The position numbers and the translations under genes are program-made. Positions 46,650-57,135 of a stretch of 64,000 nucleotides of DNA are shown piece by piece. Under the pieces are notes generated by a model. That model saw only the letters and a list, made by a program, of their open reading frames with translations. It was not told the origin of the DNA and searched no databases. Position 1 is the first letter of the stretch, and each line of letters begins with the position of its first letter. Source of the DNA: Bradyrhizobium yuanmingense (lineage in GTDB: Bacteria; Pseudomonadota; Alphaproteobacteria; Rhizobiales; Xanthobacteraceae); assembly GCF_029167105.1 (NCBI RefSeq), contig NZ_JARFML010000025.1, positions 1 through 64,000 on the forward strand, read 5' to 3'.

Positions 46650-46870
46650 GGTCAGTAAGTTGGCTGCCTACATGATGGGGCCGTTCTAATCTGTGATCTT
46701 GTTGGGATCGCGGTTGGCGCTGCTCTTGGTGCAGCGTCCCGGACCTCGCTTTTCAACGATGGCAGCATTGACGACAAGTGGTGAAAGGAGACCCCCGCGG
46801 ACATTGGATCTGAAACGACAGCGCTCTTCTTGTTGGTGCGCAAGGTGACCAGCACATCATCGCTGCCGCT
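46650..46870 (+). pseudogene. DUF1269-like membrane protein remnant
   Basis: The plus frame from 46707 reads IAVGAALGAASRTSLFNDGS, IDDKW, a TGA stop at 46782, then KETPADIGSETTALFLLVRK. This follows DUF1269 proteins (glycine-alanine zipper, then I-D-D-x-F-x-K-E-x-G, then S-A-L-F-V-L-V-R). A 96-codon minus-strand frame covers the same bases but has no family features; I treat it as a shadow. The resemblance is short but specific. Confidence 0.45.
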
Positions 46871-47094
46871 TAGTAGATTGCTACCGCAGCTGTCATTCAT
46901 CTCGGGCGTCATCGACATTCTTGCTTCCTGAACTCTACCCATTCGATCATCGGACGCGCGATCGATACGGCCCTGAACAAGCCCGATCTAATCTTAGCGA
47001 ATTGCCTTTAGATAGCACAATCCTCCATCACCCGTGTCCAGCACTGCTTTTACTGGCCCGGTGTCAAACAGGTTAGCCAAGTGGAACGCCGTGA

Positions 47095-48012
47095 ATGAGC
47101 AGCCCACCACTCTTCCTACCGCTCCTTTGCGGAACACTCGCGACGGTGAGCTGGAGCATCGGCAACGTTCTGTCCAAGGCCGCGCTCTGCTGCATCGAGC
47201 CGCTCTCGCTGTTAACAGGGCAGCTGGCTGTAAGTGCCGCAAGCCTGACCGTATTATCAATCTGGTCAGGCGCGCCGCCTCGTTTGAGCGATTGGCGTGC
47301 TGGCCTCCCCGGCATCCTGCAGCCGGCGCTTGCGTCTGGTCTGTCGATCTTTGGGCTATCGATGCTGCCGGCCTCGGTGGAGGCGATGCTGTTTGCAGTT
47401 GAACCGCCATTGATCATATTTCTTGCGTGGTTCATCCTTGGCGAGATCCCTAACCGTGCTATCATCTTCCTCTGCTTGTTGGCTGTTGCCGGGGTCGGCT
47501 TTTTGAGCTGGACCTCTGACCCTGATCCTTCCGCTGCTCGGGGATTGGGCGTCGCTCTCGTTCTCGCCGGCGTGCTATTCGCCTCACTTTACAGCATAGT
47601 GGTCCGTGTGATGTCGGAAAGCGTAGATACATTGCGCCTTACAACGGCGAGCCAGATCGTCGCGTTTGCGCTGGTCGCATTTGCGTGGATTGGCTTTCGC
47701 CCATTGCCGACGCTCTCTGTGACCATCGGCGATGTTGTTCCGGTGGTCGGATCAGGATTGTTGCTCCTTTCGATCCCCTTTCTACTCTACGGGATTGCGC
47801 TGCAGCGAATGAGCGCGACCGCCGCCGCACTGTTGCTACCGCTCGTTCCCGTGTTTACAGCCATTTTCGCCTCCATCTTCCTTCAGGAAACCCTGACCGC
47901 AACACAGTGGCTTGGGGCCGCCGCCGTTCTTCTATCGGCGCTTGGAACTCCCATGGCCTTGCGTTCCCAACCGCATGGCTCGGAAGTATCATCCCACTCC
48001 CGAAAGCCTTGA
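47095..48012 (+). CDS. DMT-superfamily EamA-type exporter
   Basis: 305 residues with ten predicted membrane helices and two EamA repeats, typical of drug/metabolite exporters. The first repeat has GTLATVSWSIGNVLSKAAL and GLSMLPASVEAMLFAVEPPL, the second GVALVLAGVLFASLYSIVVR and LQRMSATAAALLLPLVPVFT. Substrates cannot be told from sequence; members export amino acids, nucleosides or small metabolites. A GGAA lies nine bases before the ATG. It is divergent from the peptide operon and 2.6 kb away, so an export role for its product is speculative. A decayed homologue lies just downstream. Confidence 0.85.
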   Translation: MSSPPLFLPLLCGTLATVSWSIGNVLSKAALCCIEPLSLLTGQLAVSAASLTVLSIWSGAPPRLSDWRAGLPGILQPALASGLSIFGLSMLPASVEAMLFAVEPPLIIFLAWFILGEIPNRAIIFLCLLAVAGVGFLSWTSDPDPSAARGLGVALVLAGVLFASLYSIVVRVMSESVDTLRLTTASQIVAFALVAFAWIGFRPLPTLSVTIGDVVPVVGSGLLLLSIPFLLYGIALQRMSATAAALLLPLVPVFTAIFASIFLQETLTATQWLGAAAVLLSALGTPMALRSQPHGSEVSSHSRKP

Positions 48013-48129
48013 ATAAGTGCGGGGCAATGCCCGCTATTGCAAGAATACTGTCTCCGCGTTCAGCCCGTCCGCGCCAAGCTCTCGTCAAGAAAGGCCGATA
48101 GGCTGGCCTCTTCGGCGTGGTGTTCGCGA

Positions 48130-48684
48130 CCTTTCGACTGGAATCAGTGCGTCACCGGCCGCCAGCAGCTTGGTCTCCTGGCCGCGTTCGCCGGCATCGG
48201 TCTGGTTGCGCTCGGAAGCGATCAGGCGACCGGCTCGGTGGCTTGATCCGGCGGGGTAGGCGCGTTCTGGATGCTGCTCTCGGCCGTCGCGATCGCCTTC
48301 TACATCTGGAGCGTCGATTACGCGCGAGTGCGATACCGCCGCCGTCGTGGCCTGGAGCACGCTCTTCGGGTTTCTCGCGATGATGCCATGGTATGCCTGG
48401 AAGCTGTCGCACAGAGAGGTCCGTCTCGTGGCCGGGGCGATAGCTGCGGCGGCCTCGGGCTGACGGTCAGTGTCGCAGGGTTGTGTTCTACATCCTGAGA
48501 ACGGTGTCGGCTCCCGTCGCAGCGAGCGTCAGTACCTTCAGCCTGTGTTCGGCATCGCGGCGGTCGCTATGATGTTCGGCGTACACTCTTGCTCTTAGGC
48601 GCTGGCGTCGTCCTGATCATCATCGGTCTCGCCCCTGCAGCGGGCACCGGCGCAAGGCCCGAGGAAGCTGCGCCGGACGAATGA
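48130..48684 (+). pseudogene. Decayed EamA-type exporter
   Basis: Pieces in different frames match one EamA repeat: LGLLAAFAGIGLVALGSDQA, MLLSAVAIAFYIWSV, AVVAWSTLFGFLAMMPWYAW then REVRLVAGAIAAAAS, a stretch ending SVAASVSTFSLCSASRR, and finally a GAGVVLIIIGLAPAAGTGA-like end. At least four frameshifts. A relic of a second DMT transporter placed tandem to the intact one. Confidence 0.6.
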
Positions 48685-49450
48685 GCCTCGTCGTCCTCAA
48701 CCTGATCCTGCGGCCCCTTCTCATCTTCGCCGCCTCCCTGGCCCGGTGCCGTTGGGGAGATGCCATCGGCGGCTGGCTGGTCAGGTTGCCGCTGATGTCA
48801 GGCCGGGTCGCTGCGTTCCTGGCCGTCCAGTACGGCCCGGATTTCGCCGCAGCTGCCATCAACGGCTTGGTGATCGGCACTGCCGCTCAGTCCTGCTTCA
48901 GCCTTGGCTACGCGCTTCTTGCCCGGAAAGGCTGGGTGGCCCGCCGTGTTGGGCGGCGCCGCAGCCTATGCGGCTCGCCGGCTCCCTGCTCCAGCCTCTG
49001 CCGCTGGCGCATTGGGGATTTTTCCTTGTGGTTCTGGTCACGCTCACCGCAGCGGTTACCCTCATTCCACATTGCACGGCAATCCGCAGCGCCATCCCAA
49101 CATCCTGGTGGGATTTGCCTGCGCGCATGCTGATAGGGACGACCATCGTTCTTACTTTGACCGCGGCCGCCTTTGTCGGCGCGAAAGCGGCCGGCGTGTT
49201 GGCGAGCTTTCCCGTGTTCGGAACCATCCTGGCGATTGTCGCTAACCGCGGAGCCGTGATGGCGACGCAGGTGTTGCGCGGCATGGTCCTGACCCTCTAC
49301 GAATTCGCTACGTTCTTCTTCGTCCTTGGTCTTCTGCTGACGACCGTCGGCGCCCTTCCCGCGCTCCTTGCGGCCATTGCCAACACGCTTTTGACCCAGA
49401 CGAGCGCGCTGCGCCTGGTCCAGTGCGGTCAGATACTAAATACGGTTTGA
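48681..49450 (+). pseudogene. Integral membrane protein broken by two frameshifts
   Basis: The first frame gives a start (MSLVVLNLILRPLLIFAA) and several helices up to QSCFSLGYALLARKGW near 48935. The next 50 bases need one shift, and from about 48990 a third frame continues with HWGFFLVVLVTLTAAVTLIP, LIGTTIVLTLTAAAFVGAKA, VLASFPVFGTILAIVANRGA and LTTVGALPALLAAIANTLL. Joined, this is an eight- to nine-helix membrane protein of about 250 residues. I do not recognise the family. Confidence 0.55.
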
Positions 49451-49862
49451 GATGAGTTAGGTGGCCCCCTTCTTTCGCGAAGGTCGCCTTGGCGCCGTTC
49501 GCGCCAGATTGCGTTCAAGGTAGTCAAGTAAGCGACGACGAAAATGCAGCTACACGCCGGACACGGAACAGGCCAACTCGGACTGGTCGTCGCCACAATC
49601 ACATGGCCGCGCCGAGCATTTGTACAATGTCAGTGTTCGGAATTTATGCCAAAGCAGTTGTTATGAGGTTGCGAGCAGCCGGTATCTAGTATCAAGCTGA
49701 ATGAGCGCTATCGAACTTCGGCAAACATTGGCTCGGGAATGGCCCGGCCTCTGCTGCAACTTGGCCAAACAGCGGTCTACAGCCGCAAGAGGAGGATAGC
49801 GGCTGGTCGTGATGATGGTGGCAGATGAGAGGACACTTGTCGCCGGACGCGCTCGAACTAAA
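49451..49862. other. Gap with no supported gene
   Basis: About 410 bases. A short plus-strand frame (49489-49689) is Arg/Thr-rich with no start site support. Nothing recognised. Confidence 0.4.
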
Positions 49863-50108
49863 TCATCCGTTTTTCATGGCCCGCAACCTACGAACGTAAT
49901 ACCCTTGTCGCGCAACGGTTGACCTAATCTCGTCGCTTACTTTGAGAATTCTTTTTCTGCTCTTGCGCCACTTATTGGCGGAGTAAGTGCCGGGTATCGC
50001 GGAGCCTGTGCCTAGAACGAGGACGTCGCCCTTCCCATTGCGATAGACATCAAACATTTTTCGCCCCGCCAATCCTGTCGAAGGAAACACGAACACTGTT
50101 TCAGTCAT
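49863..50108 (-). CDS. Small basic hypothetical protein
   Basis: 81 residues from the ATG at 50108 (MTETVFVFPSTGLAGRKMFD...), ending KVSDEIRSTVARQGYYVRRL and RAMKNG. The front half looks like a small beta fold (YRNGKGDVLVLGTGSAIPG) and the back half is strongly basic and helical, suggesting nucleic-acid or membrane contact. A longer start 21 codons upstream would add an unlike segment. No family recognised; alone in eroded DNA. Confidence 0.45.
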   Translation of the reverse strand: MTETVFVFPSTGLAGRKMFDVYRNGKGDVLVLGTGSAIPGTYSANKWRKSRKRILKVSDEIRSTVARQGYYVRRLRAMKNG

Positions 50109-50683
50109 TCTGATCGACCAGCTTACCATCCAGAACGGCTGCGCCGGTCGGCTCCGAGACTTCTGCTTCAACCGCCGAGCTGGCGGAGCCGCCCCGGCCC
50201 CCCGGGGCCGTTTCCGCCTCGCCAGGTGAGGTTCCGCGCCTCAATGCCGCTGGACCGCTTGAACCGCAACATCTACCTGGTCTTAATACTTACCTGTCGA
50301 GACGGTGCGGCCTCGGCTGGTCCTCATTCCCGTTCAATGACACACACACACTAACTGCGTGTCCGATCAAAGACGAGGCCGCGAAGCTCAGGCGTCACTT
50401 CAACTTGATCTGGACGCCATCAGGGCAGAATGCTTTCACAACGCCTAAGCCGTCGATTTGACGGTCCGGTTTCTGTCAAGATCAGCCGGGAATGAGGAGA
50501 ACAGAAAATTAAGCTGTATGTGAGCTCCACTGTCACATTGAACCCGCCATATTCATTGTATTCAACACGGACGAGCTGAGCCACCGGCCACCGCCATCAA
50601 AACGAAGCATCATTATCAAGCCCATCAGGAGGACTGGGGCAGGCCGGCCAGACACTACTAGAATCGTTCCGAGGATTTTGCGC
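50109..50683. other. Gap with no supported gene
   Basis: About 575 bases; no frame with recognisable features. It probably holds the promoter of the small downstream gene. Confidence 0.4.
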
Positions 50684-50917
50684 ATGACACATCCGGCCTC
50701 TCAAACCAAGTTGTATGCTGTTCTGAGAGGTGCTCTGGAGGATGCTGTCCGGATGGTGCCCGAAGCGAAGCGAACGTCTTCGTTAAAGGCTTGTCTCGCC
50801 GAGAAGATTCTAACTCTGGCCGCGCGGGGCGAGAAGAACCCGACGATCCTAACTCGTCTAGCGGTGCTGAAAGTGCAGGAGTCCTGTCAGAGCTGTTACG
50901 GATGCGAAAGGTGGTGA
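50684..50917 (+). CDS. Small hypothetical protein with C-terminal Cys cluster
   Basis: 77 residues from the ATG at 50684, with GAGG nine bases upstream. Helical: KLYAVLRGALEDAVRMVPEA, SLKACLAEKILTLAARGEKN, PTILTRLAVLKV, ending SCQSCYGCERW with a C-x-x-C-x-x-C cluster that could hold a metal. The amphipathic helices and clean ending suggest a real gene. I cannot name a family. Confidence 0.5.
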   Translation: MTHPASQTKLYAVLRGALEDAVRMVPEAKRTSSLKACLAEKILTLAARGEKNPTILTRLAVLKVQESCQSCYGCERW

Positions 50918-52098
50918 TCGCGCAGCCTAGGACGAGGGCTGAGCATCGTCAGTCAACTTGTAGAGGCGTGCCGCATTGCTCCATGCTGCGGTTCGTCGAT
51001 CGGTCGACCTCATCAGGCGCTTCAGCTGGCTCGGCGATAAGAACGGCAGCACAGTGGCTCGATGTTCCAAGTGATATCTGGATGCAGCTCATCGCGACGG
51101 GCTTGTCATGAAGTCGCGCAGCATCCTGGTCTTCGTCGGAGCAGACCTATGCCGCGGATAGTCAGTTCGAGGTTGTCGTCGAACTGTTTCCGCGACGAGC
51201 GCTTCAGGTATCAGCCAGAAAACGACGAGTGGGATCTCAGCGCCCAACCTCGTAAGATGCTCTACATCATCGGCGGGCTGGGCTGCGGTCTCTGACCACC
51301 GTGTGCGTGCTGAACGCTCTGTTGGCACGGCTTTTAGCGTGGTCCGGCCGCCATAGGCCTCGTAGTTGGCTCCGTTCGTCACCCTGACCATGCCGCAGCA
51401 TCCGGTGTGTTGTGCCATAGTTATCCGCCACATAGATGCGTTCCATTCAACAACCGATTTTGCCGACGACTCATGGTCAAGCTGATTTTAGAGGCAGCAT
51501 TCACGAAGTGTCATGTGACGATGGTTCTCTCACTTTGGTCGATTGCTGATGAATTCGACTGGGCAGCCACATGGTTTTATAGGACGCCGATTCCGTGGTT
51601 CAGCTCCGGGCATGTGGCCGCAAAATAACAGTCGGCTCCCAATGGCTGACGCGAATCGATCAAGGCCATGTCTTATGACTATGCTTTGCCTGAACTCCGC
51701 AAAGCGCTTCTCGCCCACTTCCATTCACAGCGCCTCATGAATGCGCCAATGAACGAGCCGGAAAATGCTCACCGCGTTGGGAGGTCTCCACGGCTGACCT
51801 ATCGCGTGGCTCCGCCTGCGTTGGTCGCAGCTTCAGGAGCCCCGCAAGCCTTGAAGGTAATGCACCCAGCCCCTCAAAGGACTTGAATCGCACCTAACGT
51901 CAGATTGTAAGTTTTCCGACACGTCGCGCCAATAACGACTGAGAATGGTTCGCCAGAGAATGGTGGATGATCGACATGCTCTCCTTCGTCGCTCTTCGCC
52001 TCTACGGTCTACGCCAAGCGGGAGCTGTTCAGATTCGCCGGACCTCTTGATCGACTGTGATGCGCTCAGGTCTTAGTAGATAGAGAAGAGGCGCTGAA
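50918..52098. other. 1.2 kb eroded region
   Basis: Several frames of 60-110 codons on both strands, none with family features. It contains one copy of the dispersed 28-30 base element at 51882-51911. Confidence 0.4.
51882..51911 (+). repeat. Dispersed element, copy A
   Basis: CTTGAATCGCACCTAACGTC followed by AGATTGTAAG. The most diverged of four related elements in this window; it shares CTTGAATCGCAC with copy C and the spacing of all copies. Confidence 0.5.
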
Positions 52099-52788
52099 AT
52101 GCGAATGCTCCTGGTTGATCATCATGCGGATTTTGCGAGCACCGTGAAGGGCGCTCTACTGGATTGCGGATTCGCAGTTGATGTGACACGCACCCTGGAT
52201 GAGGCGAAAGCCGCTCTGGATTGCGCCAAATAAGACATTCTCCTGCTCGATTCAGTTCTTCCGGACGGAGACAGCTTGGATTGGCTGAAGCAGTTGAGAC
52301 GCGAGGGACGTCCAATCCCTGTCATGATGATGAGCAGCTTCAACGATCTCGGCCGCCGGATTGCGGTTTTCAATGCCGGCGCGGACGATTTCCTGCCCAA
52401 ACCTGTGTCTATCGATGAACTCATTGCGCGCATGCGAGCCATTCTGCGACGGTCAACGCAAATGACGGCGCCCGTCGTCACATTCGGCAATCTACATTTT
52501 GATCCGATCGCCCGGCAGGTCTCAGTTGGTGGTCGGCTATTAAGGATCGCGCGTCGCGAAGTGTGCATTCTTGAACACCTGCTCAGCCGCGCTGGCCGCA
52601 CCGTGCTGCGAGCGTCATTAGAGGACGGGCTTTATGCGTTTGACGAAGAAGTCTCGACCAATGCGCTAGAAGTCGGCATCTATCGACTACGCACCCATTT
52701 GAACCAATCGGGTGCGACGCTAATCATCAAGACCGTGCGCGGCATCGGTTATACTCTTGAACTGAATAGCGCAGCATCGGGTGCCTAG
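52099..52788 (+). pseudogene. OmpR-type response regulator with a nonsense codon
   Basis: One frame reads a full winged-helix response regulator: MRMLLVDHHADFASTVKGAL, then DEAKAALDCAK, a TAA at 52231, and DILLLDSVLPDGDSLDWLKQ, PVMMMSSFNDLGRRIAVFNA, ADDFLPKPVSIDELIARMRA (receiver end). An OmpR_C DNA-binding domain follows (ARREVCILEHLLSRAGRTVL, VGIYRLRTHL, IKTVRGIGYTLE). Relatives have Tyr (or another codon one base from TAA) at the stop position. The phosphoacceptor Asp lies right after the stop. Restart at the in-frame ATG at 52276 would give a receiver without it. A remnant of a pilus secretin gene follows. Confidence 0.7.
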
Positions 52789-52896
52789 CGCCTAGCCTCG
52801 AACGTGAAAGCAACGATTCGCTTGAGCTGCTAATAGCGCTGCCGGCGGCCATGGACGATCGACTTTCGCCAGCCCCTAACGTCTGTCCGTCCTGAT

Positions 52897-53280
52897 CTTT
52901 CCTGCATCCTAAGCGCGCTTGCTCTGCTGTTCCCACTTACTGCCGCCGTTTAGACAAAGCGTGATGCAAAAGCAGCGCCGCGGCCTGCGGCTGCGGACGG
53001 CATCAACGGATGGCTGACTCTTTCCTATCAGGGCAGGTCAATTCATCTGACTGCATCACAGGCGGCGAGCATCTTTCTTGCTGGTCCGACGATCGCGGAT
53101 CACCAGGTGCCATCGAACACGACGATCTTCGTTTTTGGCAAGAGCGAACCCAGCCTGTTCGCCTTGAACGACAATGGGCAGGCTCTTGCCGAGATGCGCG
53201 TTGTCATAACGCAACCGATCGAGGATCTGCGCCTATACTTAAAGCTAAGGACAGCGAGTCGTATTGTGATCTGTGCAGAT
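52897..53280 (+). pseudogene. N-terminal remnant of CpaC-type pilus secretin
   Basis: In one frame: a hydrophobic leader ALALLFPLTAAV, a TAG stop at about 52953, then GWLTLSYQGRSIHLTASQAA, IFLAGPTIADHQVPSNTTIF and SLFALNDNGQALAEMRVVIT followed by QPIEDLRLYL. This is the pilus and BON-type N-terminal domain of RcpA/CpaC, the outer membrane secretin of Tad/Flp pili (family: P-x-I-A-D-V-Q-V-x-S-x-x-x-x-F-V-F-G-K). Homology ends at about 53275, and the secretin barrel is absent. Confidence 0.6.
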
Positions 53281-53379
53281 CTCGGGGAGATGGTCAGGTT
53301 CGGAGAGATTGAAGTGCTGAGACTATTAAGCAGGGCTTCGGCGCTCAATTCACAATGTCTCTAACCCATCTCGGCATTG

Positions 53380-54696
53380 CTATAGCTCGCCCTTGGCCGA
53401 CCTGATAAAGGCCTCCCGCGAAACCATCGGGATGGCGCCGCCACGGGTCGGATCTGCGTAGGCACCTCCTGCTGAAGCGTAATCCTTGCCTGTACGTCGC
53501 TCGAGAACGACGCCGATCGCCTCAACGCTTGGGATGTCCGATTCAGACAGCTTGGGCCTCCGTAACTTTCGCGCAAGTGCTCTCTCCACGTAGGGTGCCA
53601 GTTCTTCCTCTTTACGGCGGACGCGCCGGTCTTCCTTTTCTTTCAGTGCAGGCATGACCTCTGTGGCGAACAGCTCGAGTGCTTCGCAGATATGTTCGTG
53701 CTTATTCATACCGCACTGCTGGATAAAGATCATCTGATCGATGCCGATATCCGCATATCCCATAAGATGCTCGCGAACACTCTGAGGCCGTCCGATGCTG
53801 CCAGAGCCTGGCGTGTCCTTCATGTCCGCCTTGATCGTTTGGAATCGCCGCCACAGATCCGTGCGTCCGGGACGGTGTTCGTCATACACCGCGTAATGCG
53901 CGATCGAATAGCCAAAGAACCTAAAGCCATCAAGCCCACGACGCATGGCTTCTTCGGCGTTGTCATGAACCATCATCCCGTTGAGCGCGGCGATATTGGC
54001 ATTAACCGAATGACCAATGGGAACGCACTCTTCCGACTTGATGATATTGTAATACTCATCGCGCCAGACTTTGGCTTGGGAAGCCTCGACAAAGCCAAAA
54101 ACCAGAGCCCCCAGCCCGTGACGTGCCGCGCGCAAGATGCTCTCGCGTCGTGAACACGCCATCTAGATCGGTGGATGCGGCTTCTGAACTGGTTTTGGCA
54201 CGACATTGCGGGCCGGCATTCTGAAAAATTGGCCGTCATATCCGGGGTATGGCTGCATCGTCATCATATTGGCGGCCTGTTCGACACCCTCCCGCCACAT
54301 GTCGCTCTTCGCTTCCGGCTCTATTCCAAAGCCATGCATCTCGATTAGAGAGGCAGATTCTCCGGTTCCCCAATCGACGCGCCCCCCAGAGATTACATCG
54401 AGCGTCGCGAGGCGTTCGGCGACCCGCGCCGGGTGATTGTAATTTGGCGGCGAAAGGCAAACGCCATGGCCGAGGCGTATGTTCTTTGTGCGTTGAGACA
54501 CGGCACCCAGAAAGACTTCCGGTGCCGACGAGTGGGAGTACTCCTCAAGGAAATGATGTTCGACCTGCCACACGTGATCGAAGCCAAGCCGGTCAGCGAG
54601 TCCGATCTGCTCCAGCGCGTTGCAGAACAGTTCCTGCTCGCTGCCGTCTTTCCACGGACGTGGCAATTGATGCTCATAAAATAGTCCAAGCTTCAT
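53380..54696 (-). pseudogene. LLM-class flavin-dependent monooxygenase interrupted by one stop codon
   Basis: The frame from the ATG at 54696 (GGAGAAAATT before it) gives a bacterial luciferase-like protein: MKLGLFYEHQLPRPW, LADRLGFDHVWQVEHHFLEE, SQRTKNIRLGHGVCLSPPNY, HPARVAERLATLDVISGGRV. At 54163-54165 a TAG interrupts it within PPI-stop-MACSRRESI, where relatives read P-x-W-x-A. The same frame then continues for 260 codons to the natural end. TGG to TAG explains it in one step. The two halves could still be made separately because an ATG follows the stop directly. Such enzymes oxidise substrates with FMNH2; the substrate is unknown. Confidence 0.7.
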
Positions 54697-56362
54697 AATT
54701 TTCTCCGTGTTGGTTCGCCCAGCCGGCAGATAGACCAGCTTCCCCATTGCCGCTCGAACGCGATACCAAATGACCGCAGTCGCCGGACCTATCCATGACC
54801 TCGCGGGAACACTGAGATCGAGCATCGCCTGCAACACTGCACATGGGTCGATCCGATTTTGCCCCGCTGACGACGTCTCATCCAAGCCCTCGGCGGCCAC
54901 TGCACTGCCACTAGTGCCGCGAACCATCCTTCCATCTTCCAGCAACTGCCGTGCCACATCGCGCTATGCTGACCCTTTCGGAATGGAAACACTTCCCTTG
55001 CATCGCCCAAACGCAATACTAGCTCGTCATCGTTCGGTTTCGCGAGGTGGGTGTCTTAAGCAGAATAGATCAAGTCCGAAATGCTGGATTGTCAAAGACC
55101 CTACCCCACTGCGGCATAAATAGACGAACCGGGCGCCACCGACGTTAGTCTTGAAGAGAGGAAACTTGCGGCTGAGATGCTGACCGCTCGAATCGAGATC
55201 GTGTGTGTACTCGATTGAGAAGTAGTACATGCCAGCTATTGGCCACCTCCACCCGCTCCCGATCGTACTCTCGTTACGGTCTTCCGGTGCAGTTCTGGGG
55301 ACAAGCGGAAACCGCAGTCAAGCAGACGTATCACCTAAACTGGCGACAGCCGGCAAATTCCCACCTCGTGACTCGCCTCCTTGACCCTGCCTGTAGTCGC
55401 CAGTCATTCAGTACTGTGATGCCGGTCTGAATTCTGCTCATCCGACCGTGATTTGCTTGCAAATTGGTGGGCCGGGATCGCCAGTGAGCATGTAGAATGA
55501 TCTGCGCCTCTTCCGAACCGGCCTGAGCCGGCTTTTGTCAGCAACATCGCAATCTTCAGCGCATATAGGAGCTCCGCAAGAATGCTTCCACCAACTAGTA
55601 TCGGCTGCAGGAGCGGCAGCGCGCTACGTCGTCAGTGACAACATCATGCTCGGCGCCCCGTGTTAAACGCACCGATGTACGCAAGCTGACGAAGGCGGCG
55701 AAGGCTGCAGGCTTCCCCGGTCGCGACCACGCAAGGCCTGCGAGTAAGCCTCGCTCCAGCCGCGCCCCGCCAAGCGACGAGAGCGGGGCGCCTTCGGCGT
55801 TACAAGCCGCTCGCTAGCACGGTTCCTCTCATGCCGATCGGCACGACGGGAGCACAAGTTGCGCATCCGATTGGTTGAGCCTCGTCTCATCGGAGCGCTA
55901 AAAGCTGACCCGGCCGTGCGGACTCATCAGCAACCGGCGAATTGAAACATAACCGAGGAGGGGCAACGCGAAAATGCAAACGGTTTCCGAGGATAGACGC
56001 CGGCGATGTAGACCTTTGTTGCGCTCAAGCGGCACAATCGAGGCCCGTTCGCCGTCTGGGCTGCGGGATCAACGGATGACGGGGCGGAATGAGCCACGCG
56101 GTTCAAGTAGCGCGCGGCGGCAATGCCCCGCGCCACTCACGAGTCTCCAGGATTATACCGAGAGCGCGAGCCCGAAGCGGGCCTCGTGTCGTCGGTTGCG
56201 CTTTACAAGGCCAAGTTCTGCCAAGTCCTAAACGACGCATGCTGATGGCCTTTGTCGCAAAGGCGCGACAGCCATCGACCTAACGTTGCACTTGGGAGCG
56301 GTCGAGATCACTTAACGATCCGGCCTCGATAGTCCCGCGGTCGGGGTTAGCTCACGGGGCAC
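54697..56362. other. 1.7 kb eroded region
   Basis: No supported gene. The minus-strand frame just upstream of the monooxygenase (to 54957) is open but resembles nothing. Frames at 55635-55817 and 55927-56136 are Arg/Ala-rich and lack start sites. Confidence 0.4.
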
Positions 56363-57112
56363 CTAGCGCTCGTGCCACCTGGCCCGTCCAAAAGGCGATG
56401 CAGGTTTGTAGCGCTGTTGCGTCACCACGCTTAGTTCCAAATCGCGAATCATTGTGTAGTTTCGTCGGATCCATTGATGGAGCTCCGTGGACCAATCCTT
56501 CTCATCGCGCAGATATCCGGTGAAGGAGAAACCCAGTCGGTCTATGTAGACTCTTAGAAATGCCGGCAAAGCTGGGATTCTGAGCACATGCTCGCCAAGC
56601 ATGGCTTCAGGTAATTCGCCGCGCAGCACGAATTCATTGTGGACGGTGACCAGCGCTCCTGGCGGAATCTGTTGCCGCAACATCTCATAATTACGCCAGG
56701 AGATGCGGTCACTGCCCGCGACGAATAGGACGATCGGCGCAACATACCGGCGCACCGTCTCTTTCATGAAGCCGATTTCATGGCACATCTTGAAGAATTC
56801 ATCGAACGCATGGAAGCCGAGGTCAATCACCTTGGCGACGCGATCGTGAAAGATAAGTGGATCCATCAGCTGCATCTTGCCGTAAGTATCTATCACATCT
56901 GCGGTCTCCGTGATTTTGGGTAGGTAATCGAGCAAAGACGGCTCCTTCAGACTGACGTCGAAGGAGGCCGCCGTGCCGTTCTTCAGCAGCAAGAACTCGC
57001 TCACTAGGCGAGCGATGAGTGTTTTACCAACCTGCGGGCAAGGAGAACAGATGATGTAGACGGGCGTTGCTAACATCGCCAGCGTTCGATCGAGAGTTTC
57101 ATGCGGGCGCAC
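56363..57112 (-). CDS. P-loop ATPase, second of a MinD/ParA-like pair
   Basis: 249 residues. YIICSPCPQVGKTLIARLVS at about 18-37 is a P-loop in which the deviant KGG of ParA/MinD is replaced by CPQ, and AASFDVSLKEPSLLDYLP follows as in MinD-like proteins. A VVLFVAGSDRISWRNYEML-like segment follows a helical middle. GAGGTG eight bases before the ATG favours the start at 57112 over a downstream ATG. It begins 23 bases after the first ATPase ends, so both are in one operon. Having two different MinD-like ATPases side by side suggests a heterodimer or a positioning pair; no named system is recognised. Confidence 0.7.
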   Translation of the reverse strand: MRPHETLDRTLAMLATPVYIICSPCPQVGKTLIARLVSEFLLLKNGTAASFDVSLKEPSLLDYLPKITETADVIDTYGKMQLMDPLIFHDRVAKVIDLGFHAFDEFFKMCHEIGFMKETVRRYVAPIVLFVAGSDRISWRNYEMLRQQIPPGALVTVHNEFVLRGELPEAMLGEHVLRIPALPAFLRVYIDRLGFSFTGYLRDEKDWSTELHQWIRRNYTMIRDLELSVVTQQRYKPASPFGRARWHER

Positions 57113-57135
57113 CTCTTTGCCTGCGAAGCAAGCGC

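Noticed and set aside
46652..46942. Minus-strand 96-codon frame with a fair Shine-Dalgarno sequence, considered as a small gene
   Set aside because: The plus strand over the same bases encodes recognisable DUF1269 motifs interrupted by a stop, so the minus frame is a shadow of a pseudogene.
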